Assembly (NCBI RefSeq): GCF_024124765.2
Contig: NZ_JAMXSR020000002.1
Span: 3,616,001-3,680,000 of the forward strand
Reading direction: 5' to 3'
Length of the DNA stretch: 64,000 bases
DNA from: Sphingomonas sp. H160509
GTDB taxonomy: Bacteria; Pseudomonadota; Alphaproteobacteria; Sphingomonadales; Sphingomonadaceae
In this document: positions 29,575 to 38,194 of the stretch, piece after piece
How the letters are laid out: every line of letters starts with the position of its first letter
Position numbering within the stretch: position 1 is the stretch's first letter
The notes under the pieces: generated by a model
Seen by the model: the letters and a program-made list of their open reading frames with translations, nothing else
The model's database searches: none
What the model was told of the DNA's origin: nothing
Translations under genes and position numbers: made by a program

Positions 29575-30330
29575 CTACCCGGTAGAAGAGAAAAGTAGGG
29601 GGAGGTTAAGCGCCTCGAACTCAGGAACGGGGATTGTCTCGCGTTCGTCTTTGAGGCCGTCAAGCGCGTGTTGGAGGTAACGTTTTGCGAAGACGAGCGT
29701 AAAGCCAAAAATGAACGAGTTGAACGCGACCGTCTGGAGTCGAGTATCTTCAACAAGCTGGTGAACAGCTTCGATATGATCATCCATACCGGCAAGATTT
29801 TTTAGCGTTTCATACTGTAATAGTTCAATCGTGTAGAACAGCGTGTTGCCGATGCTTGGATGCAAATAGTCGCCGATGTCGGTCGCGGGGTCGAGCGATC
29901 GGTAAGCAGCTTCGACATGATCGGGAGCATGATGGAAGGCCATGCCGTCCCGAACGCGCCAGATAAGGCTACCCGGCTTAGGATGGTCAAAGTAGGCGAG
30001 GATCGCGTGAAAGCCTTCCTTCGCGTCCTCGGATAGCTCGCTCTCGTAACTGGCCTCAATCATGGCCCGGTGCTTACGGATAAGCTTCCAGCCTTCGTTG
30101 AGGCGTCCGGTAAGCATTCGAAGCATCATTAAGGCGAACGCGGCATTGCCTTGGTTAGTAATCCTATACCCCGCGTCGTCTTCCCGGAGGATCACCGCCA
30201 TCGTCTTGTTGAGCATTTGGGTGTCGTTGGCGACGCTCGAAGCCATGAGGAAGAATAGGCGCTCATCGTCCGGGGTCCGGTCGAGGTCCGCCTTTGTGTA
30301 GATAAGGGTGTGAAGCGTGATCTCAGTCAT
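29575..30330 (-). CDS. Unknown helical accessory protein
   Basis: 251 residues, MTEITLHTLIYTKADLDRTP, mostly alpha-helical with MLRMLTGRLNEGWKLIRKHR and a His-rich FHHAPDHVEAAYRSL. No recognised domain. The ATG at 30330 overlaps the stop of 30327-30521 (ATGA), so the two are an operon. Residues such as R-x-x-x-x-H in the middle could belong to a HEPN-type fold, but the match is too weak to claim. Confidence 0.65.
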   Translation of the reverse strand: MTEITLHTLIYTKADLDRTPDDERLFFLMASSVANDTQMLNKTMAVILREDDAGYRITNQGNAAFALMMLRMLTGRLNEGWKLIRKHRAMIEASYESELSEDAKEGFHAILAYFDHPKPGSLIWRVRDGMAFHHAPDHVEAAYRSLDPATDIGDYLHPSIGNTLFYTIELLQYETLKNLAGMDDHIEAVHQLVEDTRLQTVAFNSFIFGFTLVFAKRYLQHALDGLKDERETIPVPEFEALNLPLLFSSTG

Positions 30331-30521
30331 GAGTAGGGGGTCGAGCAAAAGCCTATTACCGCAAACAAGCCGGTGATGATTGTCGCCGTGATTGCGGCGA
30401 ACAGGGTGTCGTTCGACATGCTCGGGCCGCGTGCTCGCCGATTGTAGGGGCCGCGCGCTTTGCTGGTAAACATATAGAAGAAAAACAGCCAGACGCCGCC
30501 AAGGATTGCGAGAAACATCAT
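30327..30521 (-). CDS. Small two-span membrane protein
   Basis: 64 residues with hydrophobic segments MFLAILGGVWLFFFYMF at the N terminus and FAAITATIITGLFAVIGF near the C terminus, joined by a basic loop (KARGPYNRRARG). Unknown. Coupled to the next gene by ATGA. The pairing of a small membrane protein with a larger soluble helical protein is seen in several superinfection-exclusion and defence loci; here it is only a suggestion. Confidence 0.6.
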   Translation of the reverse strand: MMFLAILGGVWLFFFYMFTSKARGPYNRRARGPSMSNDTLFAAITATIITGLFAVIGFCSTPYS

Positions 30522-30533
30522 ACCCTCATGCCG

Positions 30534-31511
30534 TCAAACGGTGGGCGTTGTGAGGATACCAACGACGATAAGGCGCTTAACCTCCTGAGCCTGATCGCGC
30601 ACAAAGTAGGTCTGTAGGTAAACCAAGTCCTTTTTCATCTGATCAATCAGATTCTGTTTCATTGCTCCAAGCTTGTCGTAAGGAATGTTGAAGCTGAGCG
30701 TTCTAGCGCCGTCTTCAATTTCGACCTTACCCCATCCATTATTTTTATTGAACTGGATGACATCGCCCAAGATCGGGGTGATCCGGTCATCAACAACCGC
30801 CGTCTCGATTTCCTGAGCCATCTTGCGGTCTAGAAAGAGGATCGGCTTTGTCCGACCGTAGGTAGACGACCTAACCTCGAAGGTGTCGGCGCTGCGGCGA
30901 AGCGCTACTAGAGCCATCTCGCTCAGCAAAGGCGCTGCCATAGCTACAAGCTGCTGCCCACTTTCCGCGTCGATTTTGGCGATGGTCGCCTCGTTCTCCA
31001 GCATGACCTGTTCGCGCTGAGCCTCCGCCACCCGGCGCTGAATGAGCTTCTTGGTCTTCTTATTCAACGACGTGGTGAGGCCGTTGGTTTCGAGATATTC
31101 CTCGATCGCCTCGTCAAAATCCTCGATGTCGTCGGTTTCGCTTTCGTCAGCGTCGATGATCCCGGCTTTGCTCAGCGCCTTACCGATGACGTTCGTTTCC
31201 AGCTTTTCGATAATGCGCTCAGATACATAGGCGATGAGATCGGAAAGCGGCACTTGCACAAAATCTTCGGCATCCGGCTCGTTGGCGTCTTCGATATTGA
31301 TATTGAACGAGCCGTCTGCCTGACTGAGCAGTCTTATGTCAGGATTGGTCTTATCGGAGATGTTTTTTACAAATTTACCGGATTTCCGATACTGCGCCAG
31401 CTTAACCATTAGCCGGGAGGCGGCATACTGAAAGCGGGCTGACTCGTAGAAGTTCATCGTGTGTTCGTCGGCAAGAGAGCCTTCGAAATGGAAAGTCAGT
31501 GTCTCGGCCAT
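30534..31511 (-). CDS. Large unknown accessory protein
   Basis: 325 residues: MAETLTFHFEGSLADEHTMN, then ESARFQYAASRLMVKLAQYR, a very acidic stretch DADESETDDIEDFDEAIEEY, a charged helix and a C-terminal beta region (GWGKVEIEDGARTLSFNIPY). I do not recognise it. Codon usage and lower GC than the structural genes suggest recent acquisition. It starts with its own upstream gap (31512-31641) and may be the first gene of a leftward accessory operon with 30327-30521 and 29575-30330, 12 and 4 bases apart. Confidence 0.7.
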   Translation of the reverse strand: MAETLTFHFEGSLADEHTMNFYESARFQYAASRLMVKLAQYRKSGKFVKNISDKTNPDIRLLSQADGSFNINIEDANEPDAEDFVQVPLSDLIAYVSERIIEKLETNVIGKALSKAGIIDADESETDDIEDFDEAIEEYLETNGLTTSLNKKTKKLIQRRVAEAQREQVMLENEATIAKIDAESGQQLVAMAAPLLSEMALVALRRSADTFEVRSSTYGRTKPILFLDRKMAQEIETAVVDDRITPILGDVIQFNKNNGWGKVEIEDGARTLSFNIPYDKLGAMKQNLIDQMKKDLVYLQTYFVRDQAQEVKRLIVVGILTTPTV

Positions 31512-31641
31512 TCTCGAACTTGCCCCCCGGTTGCGTCCGCACTCATCGCCTTGTTATGCGTCGCTCAACATTGCATCATAACCGCATTGTTCCAAGCCCG
31601 AAGGGTGAGGGGGGCGTAAGGGCAAGGGCGCGGGTAGCGAG

Positions 31642-32331
31642 ATGAACGACATCGGCATCGGCGCGGTAGGCGCTGCGATAATCGCGGGCCTTGTTTCGCT
31701 CTTGGGCCTTATCATCGGCAAAGAGCAGAAGGTTTCGGAATTTCGTCAAGCGTGGATAGACGATCTGCGCAAATGTTTGGTCGCCTACCTCGTTAATATC
31801 AACGCGATAGCCGACGCGGTGCGAGTTTCGCTCGCATCGAAAAAGCCGGTTAAGGATATCTCGGAAAACTATAAGCTCCTTAACGAAGCGAATCACGGCA
31901 TAATCCTGCGTGTGAATTACGATGAGCAGCCTACTAAAGAATTGATAACGGCAATGGACGAGTTTCAAGTTATTGCGAGTCGAAACGCCAACTTAACGGT
32001 CGCTAATATTAAGGCCGCTGAGGAAAAGTATCTTGCGGCATCCAAAGAGCTTCTTAAATTCGAATGGAAGCGCGTCAAAAAGGGTGAGAAGACCTACGTC
32101 ATCACGAAGTGGGTCGTTCTCGGCTTGATTGTCATCATGTTGCTACTGTTCGCCTACCTGTGGCACAACCGAGTTCCCGATAAGCCCGTTGCGGCTACCT
32201 CTTCGAACGGAACGTCGGCGGGCGTCAATCAACTGGTTTGTCAGGTTCGCAACGAATACGGGGGGCGTATCGCCCAAGCAGCGGGCCAAGGTTCGCAAAT
32301 CGCTTACGGTGGACGGACACCAGAGTGCTGA
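31642..32331 (+). CDS. Unknown protein with two transmembrane segments
   Basis: 229 residues. Transmembrane segments at residues 4-26 (IGIGAVGAAIIAGLVSLLGL) and about 153-175 (KWVVLGLIVIMLLLFAYLW) enclose a helical, charged middle (ASRNANLTVANIKAAEEKYL), followed by an external tail with VCQVRNEYGGRIAQAAG. The first 80 residues (KVSEFRQAWIDDLRKCLVAY) resemble small bacterial proteins annotated only as membrane proteins. AT-rich compared with the rest of the phage, a sign of transfer. Unknown function; the topology would fit a membrane-acting defence or exclusion factor. Confidence 0.65.
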   Translation: MNDIGIGAVGAAIIAGLVSLLGLIIGKEQKVSEFRQAWIDDLRKCLVAYLVNINAIADAVRVSLASKKPVKDISENYKLLNEANHGIILRVNYDEQPTKELITAMDEFQVIASRNANLTVANIKAAEEKYLAASKELLKFEWKRVKKGEKTYVITKWVVLGLIVIMLLLFAYLWHNRVPDKPVAATSSNGTSAGVNQLVCQVRNEYGGRIAQAAGQGSQIAYGGRTPEC

Positions 32332-32434
32332 GATCGCAAACGGCGTTGGGAAGCCTGTTTGTGATGCAGGGGATATGCTTCGTTTGGAGGCGCTTACAAA
32401 CCGATCGATGTGAAGCCCTGAGCCATGCGGTTCA

Positions 32435-33168
32435 TCAGGTATTATTCTGCTGCATCGCGAGCACCCGCTTTACGGACTGAGGGTGCCACTGCCCCCCTTG
32501 ATTGGTCGTGATGCCCTGAGCGTTGAGGTGGGCGGCTATTGCAGTAAGGCTCGTAGCGCCATCAGCGCGGGCTCGATCGATTGCCCCCTTCAGGTCGTGA
32601 GCGCGGGCTTGGGCGTTAGCCGCCCGTATAGCCCCGCTGAGCTTCCCCTGAGCGCTGTAGTCGGCGCTACCCCCACGATACCCCCAAGCGTCACACCGCG
32701 CGCCTTTGCGGCTGCTAGGGCTTCCTTGGTGCGCTTCGAGATAAGGCCCGCTTCCAACTCCGCCACCGCCGCCATCTGAGTGAGCATGAACCGTCCGATA
32801 GGCCCTTCCATGGTAGGGAGGTCGCAAAAGATCGGCTCAACGCCAGCGTCTAGGAGCGTGAGGAGGAAGCTCAGGTTTCGGGTGAGCCTGTCCACTTTGG
32901 CAACGATGAGAGTGGCCTTGCGAACCCGGCATTCGGTGAGGGCGCGGGTAAGCTCGGGTCGATCGCCACGTTTGCCGGATTCCACTTCGATGAACTCGGC
33001 TATCAGGTCGTCACCATCGGCGAGGCGGGCGGCAACGGCATGGCGCTGAGCTTCGAGGCCAAGGCCGCTTGCCCCCTGTCTGGCGGTGCTCACCCTTAGA
33101 TAACTGACAAAGCCCGCCACGCGCGGCGCATAGCGGGTGCGATGGTGCCGGGGCAATGTTGAGGTCAT
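32435..33168 (-). CDS. Small serine recombinase (resolvase/invertase family)
   Basis: 244 residues after adding one G (or removing two) at the run 32681-32685. The catalytic domain begins VAGFVSYLRVSTARQGASG, the Ser of YLRVS being the nucleophile, then KVDRLTRNLSFLLTLLDAGV and FMLTQMAAVAELEAGLISKR; the C terminus has AIAAHLNAQGITTNQGG, the usual helix-turn-helix of the family. It is of the short type, much smaller than the integrase. Its ATG at 33168 overlaps the likely true end of the upstream gene. A role in DNA inversion or in resolving phage dimers is possible; no repeat sites were identified. Confidence 0.85.
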
Positions 33169-33594
33169 GCCGGGGATACCGGAACCGTTTCCCTCGCTCA
33201 GGTAGGCGATCCGGGGGTTGCGAGCGAGCATGAGTAAGGGCGATGCGAAGTTCATGGCGTTGTGATCCTTGGCAAACACCACGCATTCCCACTCGCCACG
33301 TAGGCGCTGGGGCAGGGGTAGGAGGCCCCTACGGTGCGTGTAGATCACGCGGGTGCATAGTGCGGCCTGAACCTCCGTCTCAGCGTAGGTGCCATCCGCA
33401 AAGCGAGCGACGGTGCCGCGCCCGGTGAGGGCGGCAATCGATCCGGGTCCAAAGTTGCGCTTACGCATATCGAGCATCCAAGCCGTTGATGGCTTAGACT
33501 CGCTCTTCCTAACACGAAGGTCAACGGTCGTTGTGCTTTGCGTGAAACTTTCCGAACTGTCGAAATCAGTCCTTGTCGCGTGGCTTAACGTCAT
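33165..33594 (-). CDS. Unknown phage protein upstream of the recombinase
   Basis: About 142 residues starting MTLSHATRTDFDSSESFTQS; later AALTGRGTVARFADGTYAET and GEWECVVFAKDHNAMNFASP. As written the frame runs straight into the recombinase, an apparent fusion. If the four-C run at 33172-33175 has one base too many, as at many other sites here, it ends in TGA overlapping the recombinase ATG. I therefore annotate two genes. It overlaps the end of terS by 29 bases. No domain recognised. Confidence 0.55.
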
Positions 33595-34117
33595 AAGCCG
33601 GATCGATCGTATGGAAGGCGATCGTCGGAAGCATGACGGGCGCGACGCTCATTGTATGTTCGTGCTGAGTGCGCTCAGCGAGAACTTTAGGAGCAAGGGC
33701 GCGAGCAATCGCTAGATCATACTTCGCGACAAGCTCATCACGCCGAACATCACCAGTCGAATAGCCTTCAACGCCGCGCGTAACCATGCGAATATCCTCA
33801 GCGATATTCAAATATGCTGTTTCGAGCGCGTCGGTGTAGCGTTCCTTAAACTCAGGATCACGACGACACTTCGCGTTAAGAGTTGCGGGGCTCAATCCGT
33901 AAGACCTCATGACGTGAGCGCCGATTTCACCGTTCGAAATGCGCTCTAATACTTCATCCCACTGTTCTGCGCTCACCATCGGCACGAACTTACCGCCCGC
34001 ACTGATTTCCTGAGCACGTTTGGTGGCTAGGTTGAGGCGGTTTTCGGCTTTGATCGTCGCGGCTTCGCTCACGGCGCGGCCATTTCCAGCTTTATGGTAG
34101 TCGGTTTTATCGGTCAT
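33566..34117 (-). CDS. Terminase small subunit
   Basis: 183 residues: MTDKTDYHKAGNGRAVSEAA, VPMVSAEQWDEVLERISNGE, HVMRSYGLSPATLNAKCRRD and FKERYTDALETAYLNIAEDI. A helix-turn-helix at about residues 55-85 (LERISNGEIGAHVMRSYGLS) followed by R..PEF...Y..A matches small terminase proteins that recognise the pac/cos site. It is the first leftward gene after a divergent promoter region. ATG 34117 has TAAATA 4 bases upstream. Confidence 0.78.
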   Translation of the reverse strand: MTDKTDYHKAGNGRAVSEAATIKAENRLNLATKRAQEISAGGKFVPMVSAEQWDEVLERISNGEIGAHVMRSYGLSPATLNAKCRRDPEFKERYTDALETAYLNIAEDIRMVTRGVEGYSTGDVRRDELVAKYDLAIARALAPKVLAERTQHEHTMSVAPVMLPTIAFHTIDPAYDVKPRDKD

Positions 34118-34121
34118 GCTA

Positions 34122-34127
34122 TATTTA
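34122..34127 (-). promoter_or_regulatory. TAAATA motif of the terS gene in a divergent region
   Basis: Context GTGTAAATATAGC then ATG at 34117. The next gene upstream is transcribed the other way, only about 40 bases away, so the motif must act as the start of the terS transcript. Confidence 0.72.
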
Positions 34128-34158
34128 CACTAGCGAAGCGTCATGGGGAGCGAAGCCA

Positions 34159-34786
34159 ATGGTAGAAGACGATGATGGCATGATCCGCATTCCCGAGGAG
34201 TTGTTTCACCATTTGCCTGATGAGATGCGCGTTGAGCTTGAAGCTGTCGGGGGAGGAGGGGCGCGCGGTGCTCGCAAAGGTGACTGGGCACCTCGACAAG
34301 GCTTCACGGATTTCTCGGTCAATGGTCCACGTCCTCATGCTGAGGCATATCCAAGAGCGGCTATGGAACCGAAAATACACCGCCGATATGGAATCGATAC
34401 TCGACCTAGATATGCTGACGACCGCATTCGTCGTCACCTATGTTCGCCTGCACCTCGGTGGTGCCGCAAGCGGGTTCGAACGCAATGACCTCCCTGAGCG
34501 CCTCCGTGATAGGCACGACGAGATTTTGACAATGCGCAACGAGCGGTTTGCGCACGACGATCCAGCTACGTCCTTGATCACTGACATGACCGAGATACAA
34601 TACGTCGATGGGGTTTACGAACTTCATTCAAGCCTCTCGCTGCGCTACCAGTTTGGCGGTTCGCCAGATTGGAAGGATTTGATCGACGCGATTGAGGCCA
34701 TCTTAGCGGCGCGATCGGAGAAGCTGATAAGCAAGATGACCGTAGCTTCCGGTGTCGAATGGCGTATGGCGACGCAGCCAGAATGA
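34159..34786 (+). CDS. HEPN-like accessory protein A
   Basis: 208 residues after removing one G from the run at 34249-34253. It is mainly helical; residues 120-145 read LRDRHDEILTMRNERFAHDD, which contains an R-x5-H motif (RNERFAH) typical of HEPN-type ribonucleases and related folds. The rest is not recognised. The ribosome-binding site is GGGGAG 10 bases upstream. It overlaps the next gene by 4 bases (ATGA). It sits opposite terS, where temperate phages often carry morons. An abortive-infection role is possible but unproven; the motif is short. Confidence 0.65.
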
Positions 34787-35580
34787 CCAAGAAATCATTC
34801 GATAGAAAGCATCGTGACGCCCATTCGATACCCAAACGCGAGGATGTGGCGGCGATCAACTTCGACCGCGAAAACAATCGATTTATGTTCCTAAAAAAGA
34901 ACATGCTGGAGAACCAACTTTACCGGGATGGCCCGCGCATTGCCCGCTCCTTCGATAAGATTGCCAAGTCGCATATCAAGGAAGTCAGCGCTATCTTTGC
35001 GGCGACCCAAGGCATGATCCTTCGACATCTCCCGCGCTTGGACGATGACGGATACAGAGCAACATCGGCACGGCTCCTCGCGAGTGCGGCCAACTCCTTT
35101 ATCGCCAGCATTGAGGTTGCCCGACACGGTTATCGACGGCAGTTTGGCATGATCAGCCGATCACTAATTGAGACGTTGGCAACGACTGTTGTCCTAAAAA
35201 TCAGGCCAGATGCGGTAGAAGAATTTCACAACGGTAAACTGCCCTCCACCAACTGTGTGGGATGGGCGAAGCCAGTGTTTCCGCCAATTGGTCAATATTA
35301 TGGAATGCTGAACGGGTTCGTCCACATCGGGCGGGAGCATTCAATGCTTGAAATGCCGACCCTGTATAAAGACGACGACGCGGCTCTTCCTTTCATCTTA
35401 GGTATGATTAGGGGCAACGTCTGGACTATGTTTGTCCTTACGGAATTCGTTTTTCATGACGAGGTAGACGACTTGAGGTTCTGGCGTGTCGTTGACGAAA
35501 ATGCGTTGGCCTACGACCCAAGTGAAGAGACTCAAGCGTGGTCGAACGAGTTTCTTGACCCCGTGGGGCTACGTGACTGA
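34783..35580 (+). CDS. Accessory protein B coupled to the HEPN-like gene
   Basis: 265 residues from the ATG that overlaps the stop of the preceding gene. It reads MTKKSFDRKHRDAHSIPKRE, then helices FIASIEVARHGYRRQFGMIS and SRSLIETLATTVVLKIRPDA, and PIGQYYGMLNGFVHIGREHS. The R..lE....(x)n...Y..Ln...H pattern is similar to DUF5677/HEPN-like proteins that occur in defence loci; the match is by eye and uncertain. The lower GC content and tight coupling to gene A suggest a transferred two-gene module. Confidence 0.6.
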   Translation: MTKKSFDRKHRDAHSIPKREDVAAINFDRENNRFMFLKKNMLENQLYRDGPRIARSFDKIAKSHIKEVSAIFAATQGMILRHLPRLDDDGYRATSARLLASAANSFIASIEVARHGYRRQFGMISRSLIETLATTVVLKIRPDAVEEFHNGKLPSTNCVGWAKPVFPPIGQYYGMLNGFVHIGREHSMLEMPTLYKDDDAALPFILGMIRGNVWTMFVLTEFVFHDEVDDLRFWRVVDENALAYDPSEETQAWSNEFLDPVGLRD

Positions 35581-36127
35581 AACTTCGGCACCACTGAGCG
35601 GGGGTAAGTGCTGGCGCGGGCGTCTTGGAGTATCACTTAGAAGACTTCCCAGCGGGTGCCATCCTTTCATGGTTGGCGGTTAGGGTGCCCGCGCCAACCT
35701 TGCCACCATCATAGCCGCTTGAGCCTGAGCCCGCATTATTCGTGTTACCTTGCCGTTCTATGGCTGGTCGCGCTTCGCGCTCATGGGGGAGTGGTGCCAA
35801 GTCGAGATTGATACCGAACACGAAAGCTCGATCTCCCCCTTTGTCCTCAGTCCGCGACTTGTCCACGGCGTGGGCGCTTGCGCACTCGACTTGGGCAACA
35901 AAGCCGGAGGGTGCGAAGCGCCCGACGCCCCCATGATCCTGCACCAACGCTCAAGCGTTCCCGATGACGTGATTAGTGCGCTGGTGCGTTCGAAGCGGTA
36001 TGTTGGTGGCCTTGCTCCGCGAAGGGCTCCGCAAGTCCAGCAATCTACCACTTCCCGTAGCGGGCTGAAGTGCGCCCGCCACGACAAGTAATGTCTTGCC
36101 CTCGAAGTAAACTGAGTTGGTGACGAC
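35581..36127. other. Region without a confident gene
   Basis: About 550 bases after the accessory pair. A leftward open frame at 35633-35947 (MVQDHGGVGRFAPSGFVAQV) has phage-like composition but no family, no TAAATA and no clear ribosome-binding site; two rightward frames overlap it. It may hold a small gene on either strand or a decayed one. I see no tRNA, CRISPR or repeats. Confidence 0.4.
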
Positions 36128-36156
36128 TTCGACTTGTAACCTGCAATACCTATAAT
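36128..36156 (+). promoter_or_regulatory. Sigma70-like promoter upstream of the ATPase gene
   Basis: TTCGAC at 36128-36133, 17-base spacer, perfect TATAAT at 36151-36156. It lies about 100 bases upstream of the phage TAAATA copy at 36254, so the gene at 36291 may have both a host-type early promoter and a phage-type one. Confidence 0.5.
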
Positions 36157-36253
36157 ACTCTAGGTAATAGATGTAACAGACTGTTCAATAGGACGGCACG
36201 GTAACAGGTTGAACTGCGCAACTTCAATAATGCAAGCCGCGTGGCTGTCGTGC

Positions 36254-36283
36254 TAAATAATACTTCACAAGGAGTATTAGAAG
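36254..36283 (+). promoter_or_regulatory. TAAATA motif with hairpin of the ATPase gene (leadered)
   Basis: TAAATA (36254-36259) followed by ATACTTCACAAGGAGTATTAG: AATACT pairs with AGTATT and the loop contains AAGG. The ATG at 36291 is 31 bases after the motif; the ribosome-binding site is AAGGAG inside the loop and the 3' arm. Confidence 0.6.
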
Positions 36284-36290
36284 TCACACC

Positions 36291-37728
36291 ATGAAGATTA
36301 CCGTAGACGAATCCCCGGTTGGCGTCGGCAAGACGCACCGCGCTATTGAAATGATGACGGGCATCAAGGGCCGCTATGTCTTCGCGACTGAGCGGATCAA
36401 CACGATGGATGAAATGGTCGCTCGCATTTTCGACGCGGCCCGCATCAATAAAACCCTTCCGACGATCGTCAAGATTTTCGCGAAGAACGGTCGCGTCGGC
36501 AACGTCGCACGCCAGATCGCCGACGTTCCGCACACGACGGAGGGCAACGATCACGTCATCGTGCTGATCTCGCACGAAGGCATGATGTCGAGCGAGTTTG
36601 ACGGTTTCGAGGGTTGGACGCTGATCGTTGACGAAGTGCCCAGCATGTTCGCCCCGCATTCCTACCGCACCCCCACCGACGTGGCGTTCTTCGAGGAGAA
36701 CTATACGCTCGCGCCCCCTAGACGGCGTGAATGGCGATAACTGGCGGATGGTAGGGCTTACGGCTCAGGGTGCCACGCTGGCGGCTTCGAGCATCGCGAA
36801 TTGCGAGGGTCACGCCTACCTCCATCACTTCCACCGTCGTTGCCGTGATCCACGGCGCGGCCCCGTCGTGAACCTCGAAGCATGGGGAGACATGACGAAC
36901 GGCGAGCCGTGGCTTTGGTATTCGCTGTTTCATCCGGGGCAGATCGCCGCGTTCACGAACCGTTACTTCCTCGGTAGCGGCTTCACCAAGTCGCTCGCCT
37001 TCAAGCTGTTCGATGAGGATGGTATCGAATGGGAGACGGTTAGCGACATGGGCACCCGCCCGCTTCGTCGTCGCAACGCCCGGATCGTCTACTATTCCGA
37101 TCGCCCCAGCTCGATGTGGTATTTCGAGGGTGAGGCGGGGCAAGCCGATCTCGGCATGATCGCCGAACATATCGCGGCGAGCACGCCAGCCGGTTCGCTG
37201 TTCTGGTCGTCGAACGACAATACCAAGGGGGCGATCGAACGCCATCTTGGTGCCGACAACTACCAGCGTCCACGCCAAGCGGGCACTAGCCTGCTTATGT
37301 CGTATGACACGGCGGCGATGTTCTACGCGGCGAAGCCTTCCCCGCAAATCGAGCAAGCCATTCGCGCGCTCGGTTGTGAGGCCGATGACTGGATCGTCTC
37401 CAACGAATACGAAGCGGTTTTGCAGTTCGTCACCCGCACCTCAGTGCGTGACGTAACGTCTACCCGCGACGTTGTGCTTCACGTTTTCAACCGCGCTCAG
37501 GCTGAGTATCTCAAGGCGTTCTTCGACGCTCAACCGCATATCTTGGCGACGCTCGATAAGGTCGATCTCGATCTTTCCACTCAGACGAAGAAAGCGCCCG
37601 GTCGCAAGCCGTTGGTGCTCAGCGCTGAGGAACGCGAAGCCAAGCGGCTCGCCGACAAAGAAAAGCGCAAGCTCGCCATGCGCGACCGTCGCGCCCCTCG
37701 CATCCCCCGCGAATTCGGGTCATCGTGA
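36291..37728 (+). CDS. Phage ATPase/helicase-like protein
   Basis: 478 residues after removing one C from the run at 36715-36719. Walker A is at residues 8-16 (PVGVGKTHR) and a Walker B-like TLIVDEVPSM is near residue 110; the middle has LKFRQAGTSLLMS-type helical parts (PRQAGTSLLMSYDTAAMF). The C terminus is a very basic tail (REAKRLADKEKRKLAMRDRR) suited to DNA binding. The arrangement is that of superfamily 2-type helicases with a DEVP box, so replication or recombination is likely. It is the first gene of the rightward block and the only obvious replication-type gene in the phage. Confidence 0.68.
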
Positions 37729-37737
37729 GCCGGTGGC

Positions 37738-38118
37738 ATGAACGCGGCCCTCAAGCCTTATTTCAGCGGCACGATCGCGCTGCTGAAAGGGTCCAACAAT
37801 CCCGCTGCGATCCTTGAGGCGTTCAACGCGGCGATGGTGGAGCATTTCGGCGAGGCGTTGGCACCAGTGCCCGCGCCCCGTCGCAAGCGCCACGTCACCC
37901 CGGAAGTGCCCGCCGCCTGCATCATGTCGGCGGTCGATATGCGCACCATTATGCACGACTTTTGGGAAATTTACGGCACCAAGATGACGGCTAAGGAGCG
38001 TGAGTGGTTCGCTATCCTTACGGGCGTCGTGAACAAGGGGACCAAGTTGGCGGGCAAGCAAATCTCAACCGTCAATAGTATCTCAGAGCGTATAGCTGAC
38101 ATGGCGATTATCATGTAA
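37738..38118 (+). CDS. Unknown phage protein, 126 residues
   Basis: Starts MNAALKPYFSGTIALLKGSN nine bases after the preceding stop. It is helical with a basic linker (APRRKRHVTPEVPAACIMSA) and a C-terminal helix ISTVNSISERIADMAIIM. No family recognised. The small size, basic middle and position between helicase-like and nuclease genes suggest a DNA-binding or replication accessory role; this is not shown by any motif. Confidence 0.65.
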   Translation: MNAALKPYFSGTIALLKGSNNPAAILEAFNAAMVEHFGEALAPVPAPRRKRHVTPEVPAACIMSAVDMRTIMHDFWEIYGTKMTAKEREWFAILTGVVNKGTKLAGKQISTVNSISERIADMAIIM

Positions 38119-38153
38119 TCGGGGCTTATCTAAGCCAGATTTAGCCGCGAGCA

Positions 38154-38180
38154 TAAATACTTTCATGAGGCAATCACGCC
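38154..38180 (+). promoter_or_regulatory. TAAATA motif with hairpin of the membrane protein gene (leadered)
   Basis: GCATAAATACTTTC matches the T4 late consensus TATAAATACT except for one base. It is followed by GAGGC-AATCAC-GCCTC. The likely start ATG at 38195 has GGGAG 8 bases upstream; ATG 38165, five bases after the motif, is an alternative leaderless start. Confidence 0.65.
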
Positions 38181-38194
38181 TCGTGGGAGTATTC

